Assembly: GCF_963576615.1 (NCBI RefSeq)
Contig: NC_088708.1
Span: forward strand, 48,409,196-48,473,195
Length of the DNA: 64,000 bases
Source of the DNA: Watersipora subatra
Taxonomy: Eukaryota > Bryozoa > Gymnolaemata > Cheilostomatida > Watersiporidae
Reading direction: 5' to 3'
The notes beneath the pieces are model-generated. The model was not told where the DNA came from. It made no database searches and saw only the letters and a list, made by a program, of their open reading frames with translations. Each line of letters opens with the position of its first letter. Within the stretch, counting starts at the first letter, position 1. Below, piece by piece: positions 60,808 to 64,000 of the stretch. The position numbers and the translations under genes were made by a program.

Positions 60808-63060
60808 TCAAACATGGATAACTCGAACTTCAAGGGACCGAGCGAAAGTGTTCGAATTATCAGAGCGTACAAGTTATCAGAGCAGAGTCACAAGTCCATG
60901 TATTTACTTATTTATTAGTAGATACATGTACATATACAAACTATAATATAAATCAAAAGCACAAATGGCTTGTTTCAAATTAAATGCTTCTAATGTAAAG
61001 TTTAAAACGTTTTTATCAAAAAGTATAGAGATTTTTCTATCACTTGAGATTGGTTTGTTGTTTGAGGTGATGTTATTGCCAGGACGTTTTTTAGATTGAC
61101 ATTGGCAAAACTTGATCGTTGTTGAAATGCTCAAAAGAAAAGACATTGTTTTCTTTTGAGCGTTTTAACCAAGATCAATTTTGCCGATTTTTCTTGAAGT
61201 TTATGCAAAGATTACCTCACTTTACCTTGCTTCCGAAGGGCGATCGCTAAGCAGATGTTTGGTATAAATCAAATTTCACCAAACCTTTAGAAAAGTCGTT
61301 GACAAAAATATTTTGCCGATGGTGGTAATAACGACGCTTATGAATTACGAAAAGTTGAGGTTTACCTCTATGGCTAGGAATAAAGTGATTTTCTAAAGCG
61401 ATAACAACCGTTTCGGTAGCCGTTAGGCAAAAAACAGTTCGAGTTAACAGTGTTGAGTTCAAGTTATCTACAGCAATTTATCATTACGTGGGAATGGACC
61501 AAAGAAACCGTTCGAATTAACCATGTGTTCGAGCTATCCGTGGGCGAGTTATCCATGTTTGACTGTATATATATGTTTTAACTTAATAAGAGTTTAATTT
61601 GAGTAAATTTGTTCTAATTTTAAGATTGCTAGTATTAATGTTCTAAAAGTACAAGATGTTATCATACAATATAATTCATTTCCAAATAATAATTATGCTA
61701 AGAACTGAATAATCAATCTCTGAAGAGAAGGGAGCTAAACTCCAAATCCCATCAAATTTGAACTACAATTACCATGTCATAATGTTATTAATTATGTCAC
61801 TCCTTCTATTTATAGTTCTGTAAATATAAGGATAACCTGCAGCAAAAAATTTGCACTTTGGTACATAAATTTCATTTTCCAATGTATCATATGCTAAAAA
61901 TTAAATAATGAAATTATGTGTCAACCGTTTTAATAACAATGAAAGTTATAAAACTTTGATCCGATATTTTGTGAAAATATTTTTAACAAATTAAAGAACA
62001 GAATATATTTGAATACATAAAGTGAATATTACAATTATATTACTTTGAATTATATTAAATAATATTAAATTGCAGTTTCTTCCACAAATAAATCAATAAA
62101 TTACAACAAACCCTCTTCTATTACATATAAGGATGTGTGAACTTACCTAGGCTTGAGTAAAACAACTTTCCAAATAATCATAAATAATATTAAATTTAAT
62201 AATTTAATTCTTTTTATTGAAGCCAACTGTTTCAACTAAACAAAATTAATGAGAAAATTAAATTTAATTATTTACTACGAAGAAACTAGAAAAATTTAAA
62301 AAGGCTCAACGACAGAAAGTAATTTCACCACCAAACGTTCACTAATAAATCTGCCCATACAACACACAAGTTGAGTGAACTTATATAAGACCCAGTCATT
62401 CATGTTTTTAGCATGTTTTATTCAATCTTTAGCATTAACTATAAAAAAGAATTTCTTAGCATCTAATTTGTGTACAAGACATTGCAATAGAAAGACTACC
62501 TAGAATAACAACAAGGATTTTATAATAATAACAATAATAACAACAAGGATTTTATAATAATAACAATAATAACAACAAGGATTTTATAATAATAACAATA
62601 ATAACAACAAGGATTTTATAATAATAACAATAATAACAACAAGGATTTTATAATAATAACAATAATAACAACAAGGATTTTATAATAATAACAATAATAA
62701 CAAGGATTTTATAATAATAACAATAATAACAACAAGGATTTTCATATTTACATTTCATTATTTAAGGCTCTTACTTGTGATTACATGAGAGAAATAAATA
62801 ATTTCAAGTAGCAAAATTTATTTGACCAATATAAGCCTATCTAGATTAATAAACAATATGAACATATGCCTATCATGTAATGAGAAAGTAACTACAACAA
62901 AACCATTCAAGTAAAACTACTAAAGAAAATGCTTTGTACCTTGTTTCCAAGTGGAAGAGAGATGAGGGAAGAGGTTGAGACATGCCTGTATGTAGAGCTT
63001 TGAGTTGATCAGAAGACTAACAAGCCCAGTGTTCACATAGATCGCAGTCACAGTGTCTCT
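26197..63060 (-). CDS. CAMSAP: CAMSAP/Patronin microtubule minus-end-binding protein (N-terminus not seen)
   Basis: Binds and stabilises free microtubule minus ends through its CKK domain and organises non-centrosomal arrays. Twenty-two exons on the minus strand join without a phase break, and the total is divisible by three: about 1952 residues from the first visible codon, above the roughly 1500-1700 of vertebrate CAMSAPs. In order: CAMSAP-type CH region (residues 1-290; SVIQGLSQLGVYVED, SDGCSLSILISFYCP, IADSLHNLWLAKVFCDNHLP), a long Ser/Pro-rich linker, coiled coils (FADVKILLEEKRK, GEMRRLSAEQKRIDDLQ), an exon with seven DTP motifs, a GVGFIV plus basic coiled-coil region (EEELRKRKEK to KKEAILQQF), and CKK (residues about 1810-1940; NAMSHCCLAG, HFLILFRDG, SVSIDAITIHNHLWQ). 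The initiator exon lies right of 63060 or was not recognised. Expect brief linker-exon errors, but the family call is firm. Confidence 0.95.
26814..26977 (-). CDS. CAMSAP: CAMSAP exon u (CKK core)
   Basis: Encodes EIARSDGKHFLILFRDGNQT, then YKAIYSYEPDSEECTKIHGQ and GPKYIKDDMCHRFYK. HFLILFRD and GxGPK are CKK hallmarks. Acceptor aatgtag, donor CTATAA/gtaagt. Confidence 0.96.
27028..27174. repeat. Two adjacent hairpin-forming inverted repeats
   Basis: Outer pair, 27028-27134: ttatggaataaaaatcatgac... and its near-perfect inverse, about 37-base arms around an AT loop that is itself palindromic (gatcattatg / attatgatca). Immediately next, 27134-27174: atgttgctagcaatctga and its exact inverse around tgtag. 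In the intron between CKK exons. Confidence 0.93.
27494..27690 (-). CDS. CAMSAP: CAMSAP exon t (start of CKK domain)
   Basis: Encodes a Ser-rich lead, then YSGPKLYVKPSSKQKSNRTI and IINAMSHCCLAGVVNTDNKN. GPKL...NALSHCCLAGKVN is the first CKK strand-helix. Acceptor ttttag, donor GAG/gtttgt. Intron 27691-29011 shows nothing. Confidence 0.96.
29012..29300 (-). CDS. CAMSAP: CAMSAP exon s
   Basis: Encodes EAEKKKLEEKAKKEAILQQF, then QTRKFEEDLPPEMRANFRQK, a Ser-rich linker and HRRPISPATSST. KKEAILQQF matches ARREAILxQY of CAMSAPs. Acceptor tcattag, donor ACAG/gtaacc. Confidence 0.93.
30405..30545 (-). CDS. CAMSAP: CAMSAP exon r (basic coiled coil)
   Basis: Encodes PSEEELRKRKEKVIMMQLKR, then RENQELKKQQKIAELAAKSE and AAKMKEM. 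Acceptor attgcag, donor ATG/gtaaat. Highly charged helix, part of the region that contacts the microtubule lattice in the family. A perfect 10-bp hairpin lies at 30698-30726 in the upstream intron. Confidence 0.93.
31252..31388 (-). CDS. CAMSAP: CAMSAP exon q (GVGF motif)
   Basis: Encodes SMESGEGTPRAGGNKPKRAT, then WDMTTPRGDLLNQPGVGFIV and AEQAQ. The GxGF motif before the basic coiled coil is conserved in the family. Acceptor catgtag, donor CAG/gtaggc. Intron 31389-32562 is AT-rich. Confidence 0.9.
32563..33952 (-). CDS. CAMSAP: CAMSAP exon p, DTP-motif repeat exon
   Basis: 463 codons, the largest exon. The first 230 residues carry seven copies of an [E/S/I/D]DTP[M/V/A][R/K] motif (EDTPVREV, SDTPAREV, IDTPMKPG, IDTPMRQQ, DDTPMRQQ, DDTPMRRP, IDTPMREA). 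The rest is Ser/Pro-rich and disordered, ending SVHSYGS. Acceptor ctttttag, donor AGCG/gtgagt. Each T-P is a possible proline-directed kinase site. I know of no such array in vertebrate CAMSAPs. Confidence 0.92.
34520..34735 (-). CDS. CAMSAP: CAMSAP exon o
   Basis: Encodes ATETPEAAPVPISSTSTDSS, then GRKKWSADTTPLFPGYDDDH and a Pro-rich end. Donor AGG/gtgagt is strong; acceptor ctataaag has a poor pyrimidine tract, so the left part of the exon is less sure. Introns 34736-35546 and 33953-34519 show nothing. Confidence 0.8.
35547..36040 (-). CDS. CAMSAP: CAMSAP exon n (coiled coil and linker)
   Basis: Begins GEMRRLSAEQKRIDDLQMV, the family DEIRRLSEQQ motif, then about 140 Ser-rich residues with a poly-Ser run (SSSSSSSLSKAA) and a basic patch (GPEKKKNKM). 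Donor AAAAAG/gtaggt. Confidence 0.92.
36573..36750 (-). CDS. CAMSAP: CAMSAP exon m
   Basis: Encodes VTESMEVQTPTVPLPSATPL, a charged stretch with RKERRSSSVD, then VEQYGLEELNASLSELR leading into the next coiled coil. Acceptor cgtcag, donor CGAG/gtattc. Intron 36751-37572 is AT-rich. Confidence 0.88.
37573..37720 (-). CDS. CAMSAP: CAMSAP exon l
   Basis: Encodes FSRNDISKSIESLQSKWQRD, then EISSAKRASATTAAKSINVT and AAPLDNITE. Acceptor aattttag, donor GAG/gtaagt. Probably helical then disordered. Confidence 0.85.
38951..39625. repeat. 27-bp minisatellite, 25 copies
   Basis: Unit tttatagcctctaaacatag plus ttgagag, with a few single-base variants (tagttg/tagctg). On the minus strand it reads as an uninterrupted nonapeptide repeat (MFRGYKLSA/T). 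Within CAMSAP intron 37721-40274, without convincing flanking splice sites. Confidence 0.95.
40275..40402 (-). CDS. CAMSAP: CAMSAP exon k (coiled coil)
   Basis: Encodes ALERKKTLEDMERAKEADKT, then SRQAFLKAVARNKGQLEQN, corresponding to KKRLEAQ...LGKAAFLxVVK. Acceptor cttacag, donor CAAAG/gttagt. Intron 40403-41459 shows nothing. Confidence 0.9.
41460..41632 (-). CDS. CAMSAP: CAMSAP exon j (coiled-coil start)
   Basis: Encodes AKALKKTTFSLNHTTWSDHA, then polar sequence and KPFADVKILLEEKRK, matching the family EIRLRLEEKRR coiled coil. Acceptor tgatag, donor AAG/gtcaac. Intron 41633-41899 is short. Confidence 0.9.
41900..42765 (-). CDS. CAMSAP: CAMSAP exon i (long Ser-rich linker)
   Basis: About 288 codons beginning ANPAHRVSNGSASLLSNVSF, with the acidic SEDVDEEET. 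Rich in Ser, Thr and Pro, with many S-P sites (RKSPSPVD, ESSPRLTSASPVPS). Ends KYRFEQQKSSTPQE. Acceptor ttactgtag, donor GGAAG/gtcagt. Disordered; may be phospho-regulated. Confidence 0.92.
43094..43310. repeat. Polypurine tract with repeated TCGA-type units
   Basis: Nearly all-purine plus strand punctuated by tcgaggaa / atcgacagagg / ataaaaggaaatatcga units; the ataaaaggaaatatcga unit occurs twice about 25 bases apart. In CAMSAP intron 42766-44178, which is otherwise featureless. Confidence 0.8.
44179..44269 (-). CDS. CAMSAP: CAMSAP exon h (linker)
   Basis: Encodes RKSQSMGILNPTDPKQSLVA, then WESKPYYID. Acceptor ttttgcag, donor GACAG/gtaag; phase agrees on both sides. Confidence 0.85.
45660..45963. 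repeat. 19-bp minisatellite
   Basis: Sixteen or so copies of gttgttatatactggtcaa, very homogeneous. Lacking stops, it produces three overlapping open frames, none a gene. In CAMSAP intron 44270-46380. Confidence 0.95.
46381..46469 (-). CDS. CAMSAP: CAMSAP exon g (linker)
   Basis: Encodes LNTSSKLLHKRSTQVTESSG, then MHDTLSPIV. Acceptor attttag, donor GTAG/gtgagt. Called on splice sites and phase continuity rather than strong homology. Confidence 0.7.
46736..47045. repeat. 21-bp minisatellite
   Basis: About 14 diverged copies of acttatagatagtaatggaga-type units. In CAMSAP intron 46470-49994. Confidence 0.9.
47630..47790. promoter_or_regulatory. CpG/GC-rich patch with GC box
   Basis: Within an AT-rich intron this stretch has several CpGs, a ggggcggg GC-box core (about 47640) and gttgcctagcgcactggcgcc. 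It could be an alternative promoter for a shorter CAMSAP transcript lacking the CH domain. Low certainty. Confidence 0.3.
48290..48440 (+). mobile_element. tRNA-derived SINE copy
   Basis: ggtggctaagtggtgcagttggtagcacgcc (split: box A gtgcagttggtagcacgcc) and box B gagttcaattcc, then cctaacccttttagcgtggc. It lies in CAMSAP intron 46470-49994. A true tRNA is unlikely given the poor acceptor-stem pairing and the shared tail with other copies. Confidence 0.7.
49995..50184 (-). CDS. CAMSAP: CAMSAP exon f (linker)
   Basis: Encodes VKTIPPPSLSATRSNQSGF, then TPVLPNQHLNGPQDLISNV and FQQSPSASRLSNNSDFGSNP. Acceptor gtacag. I chose donor CCCAG/gttggt because the stronger gtaagc 7 bases downstream would read into a stop in the next exon. 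Polar, disordered. Confidence 0.8.
50908..50945. repeat. 7-bp catagtg microsatellite
   Basis: Five to six tandem catagtg units. Confidence 0.9.
51350..51455. repeat. AT-rich palindromic tract
   Basis: tatttatgtaca and its inverse tgtacataaat flank a short AT core in a TATA-rich stretch, able to fold into a hairpin. It lies in intron 50185-52652, which also has a 7-bp catagtg repeat (50908-50945) and no exon I could recognise. Confidence 0.7.
52653..52901 (-). CDS. CAMSAP: CAMSAP exon e (end of CH domain)
   Basis: Encodes DIHTRDPIGIADSLHNLWLA, then KVFCDNHLPVKIFNFTYED and ILYSTETIKPSLLAFLAQLF, QYFVV. MADSLYN...LTLEDMLYA...VFIAELFWWFE is the family counterpart. Acceptor cttgtag, donor AAAG/gtaggt. 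Intron 52902-57449 holds the SINE, the 1.3-kb TIR element and MITE copy 2. Confidence 0.95.
53265..53420 (-). mobile_element. tRNA-derived SINE copy (minus)
   Basis: On the minus strand: gagtggcgcaatttgtacatgcc-type box A region, aagttcaattcccg box B, then tttctaacgccactgacgtgg, matching the copy at 48290. Confidence 0.65.
53876..53925. repeat. 19-bp direct duplication
   Basis: Two adjacent copies of ttacctcaacttgagaaca. Confidence 0.85.
54790..56089. mobile_element. 1.3-kb TIR element, second family
   Basis: Starts taccgtaaaacctctaattg and ends with the near inverse (attaaaggttttatggta), about 25 bases with a few mismatches and TA at both ends. Inside, tctatttgaacgccac-like segments repeat near both ends. 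No transposase frame was recognised. It abuts the MITE copy at 56143 within about 55 bases. Confidence 0.7.
56143..56881. mobile_element. TIR MITE, copy 2 (diverged left end)
   Basis: Same family as 60803-61567: internal segments such as cgttcgagttatcagagc and catgtgttcgatctatccga recur. The right end matches (gagtttgactgta); the left end is altered (tacaggaaaactatgatagc). About 739 bp. Confidence 0.8.
57450..57582 (-). CDS. CAMSAP: CAMSAP exon d (CH region)
   Basis: Encodes GKGQQSHQAATSVQPMEEL, then LKDISDGCSLSILISFYCP and KQLKLT; SDGxxLxxLIxFYCP is diagnostic. Acceptor ctacag, donor ACAG/gtagcg. Intron 57583-58993 shows nothing. Confidence 0.92.
58994..59126 (-). CDS. CAMSAP: CAMSAP exon c (CH region)
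   Basis: Encodes AIGPFNASDDLPIDCEDA, then LLLWMNKVCSACVKHESM; DxEDALLLWxNKV is the CAMSAP CH signature. Acceptor gacag with a poor pyrimidine tract, donor TCATCT/gtgagt. Intron 59127-59971 is AT-rich with nothing seen. Confidence 0.9.
59972..60173 (-). CDS. CAMSAP: CAMSAP exon b (CH region)
   Basis: Encodes GHWSVIQGLSQLGVYVED, then DSGQVITEAELVQTNPFHL and TAHVTLMEALMTAYTQSLA. Corresponds to SVIQALSRKGIYV...SAHMAMVDALMMAYT of the family. Acceptor tttgtag, donor GTCAA/gttagt. Intron 60174-62939 holds a CpG-rich patch (60285-60400), the 765-bp MITE and the 32-bp minisatellite. Confidence 0.93.
60762..60802. repeat. (TA)n microsatellite
   Basis: About 20 TA dinucleotides directly left of the MITE; the TA target preference explains the junction. 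Confidence 0.95.
60803..61567. mobile_element. 765-bp TIR MITE, copy 1 (intact ends)
   Basis: Perfect terminal inverted repeats of at least 23 bases (tacagtcaaacatggataac start, gttatccatgtttgactgta end), inserted into a TA microsatellite (60762-60802). No transposase frame was seen. Paralogous along its length to 56143-56881. Confidence 0.85.
62510..62745. repeat. 32-bp minisatellite
   Basis: About seven copies of a 32-bp unit containing aacaacaaggattttataat plus AAT/ACAAT, one copy shortened. It lies in the CAMSAP intron after exon a. Confidence 0.93.
62940..63060 (-). CDS. CAMSAP: CAMSAP exon a (N-terminal helix pair)
   Basis: Encodes RDTVTAIYVNTGLVSLLIN, then SKLYIQACLNLFPHLSSTWK, matching VIKLLLSSELYCRVCSLIL of vertebrate CAMSAPs. 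Acceptor cttaacag, donor CAAG/gtacaa. Bases 63061-64000 should hold intron or upstream exon; only a perfect hairpin at 63232-63267 was seen there. Confidence 0.85.
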
Positions 63061-63231
63061 CTGTTAAGAGAATAACCGTATAAGATATAGAAAAACTATA
63101 ACCAGTCTAACCGCAATATGTAGATACAGCCCTCTATGAAGTTTTCATGAATGAACCACAAAATATAACATACATATTGTAAGAAAATTATGCACTGCCT
63201 TATATGTGCAAATGCAAATTTAACTAATTTC

Positions 63232-63267
63232 ACTAACCAGGTGTAGTAAAATTTACACCTGGTTAGT
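63232..63267. repeat. Perfect 14-bp inverted repeat
   Basis: actaaccaggtgta (63232-63245) and its exact inverse (63254-63267) around an 8-base loop, upstream of CAMSAP exon a. Confidence 0.95.
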
Positions 63268-64000
63268 AAAATGCATTGTAATTGCCACGATTTATAGTAT
63301 CAATTGTGTCTACTAATAATAACTACTAGTAGTGGCGTTCAATAAAAGTAGTAGATACATTCTAGGAGCACCGTGTAAGAGATGCTGCAAGTAAGGCTAC
63401 TTAAATAAGCTTTGACAACTAGCAGCATGTCAAACACAGTGTGGTTAGAAAAAGCAAAACAGCATAATGTATTTGAGAGAGGCCATCAGTCTTGACAAGC
63501 CTCTACTCGTACTTGCGTCAGGTCTACAGGCTATCTTATAATTAGATTTAATAGTTAATTTTCGATATACCCTGATATAACATGACTTCCCACTTCATCA
63601 GGTAACAGCAGCATATAAAAAATAAAACATACACATATAAAAAATATGTTATGGGAATGGAAACACTTGCACGCCGTTAATATAATTTAAGTTACTTAAT
63701 GCTGCCTATGCTGACTAATAATGCATGACTAACAGATGCTGACTATGCTAGTTGGTAACTAACAAGACATCATTTCTTCTTCTTAATACTAAATCTAACA
63801 CTGACTATATCAATTGAAGGACAAGATGAATTCTTTAGTCACTCTGGTTCTTCACATGTTTAGCTCAATTTATGATAAGACAACTGCCAATATTTGCTGA
63901 TATTACACTCATAAACGTTTGCTTGCAATATGAAAACGCTCTGAGGACATACCACCATAAAAAAGCCTGGAAAACGCAAGCTAAATCAACAATATTGTAA

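Overview
This is AT-rich animal nuclear DNA. It has no operons, the genes are cut into many short exons with GT-AG introns, and the introns carry minisatellites, foldback elements, TIR elements flanked by TA, and tRNA-derived SINEs. Gene content and intron style suit an invertebrate, possibly a lophotrochozoan, but I cannot fix the phylum from sequence alone. Most long open frames here are low-complexity or intronic. The real coding sequence was recovered by joining conserved exon fragments and checking reading phase across each junction.

Three genes account for all the coding sequence I can support. (1) Minus strand, 406-9479: a MAP kinase kinase of the MKK3/6 (p38-activating) type. Six exons are seen, and the C-terminal part runs off the left edge. 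(2) Plus strand, 14940-25831: an RSL1D1-like protein, with a ribosomal L1 fold followed by a long basic TPAK-repeat tail, in eight coding exons. It is complete and about 627 residues long. (3) Minus strand, 26197-63060: a CAMSAP/Patronin microtubule minus-end-binding protein. It has 22 exons in the window, all in phase, giving about 1952 residues, from part of the N-terminal CH region to the stop after the CKK domain. The first N-terminal exon(s) lie beyond the right edge or were not recognised.

Layout: 1-9505 MKK3/6 gene; 9506-14896 gene-free interval between two head-to-head genes, with one repeat block; 14897-25831 RSL1D1; 25832-26196 a short tail-to-tail gap; 26197-64000 the CAMSAP gene, most of which is intron. 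The three genes work in different processes (stress signalling, nucleolar ribosome biogenesis, microtubule organisation), and nothing suggests they act together.

Points worth a second look: a 30-bp minisatellite with a 120-bp higher-order period that stops 6 bases before an MKK splice acceptor and stays open in the exon's frame; an 18-bp repeat starting at an RSL1D1 splice donor that would be translated if the intron were retained; a possible 5-base microexon in RSL1D1; seven DTP-M/V/A-R/K motifs in a large CAMSAP exon; several non-autonomous TIR families, with two members each for two of them; and perfect 14-22 bp inverted repeats in introns. I see no CRISPR array, prokaryotic system or other clear candidate for a wholly new system.
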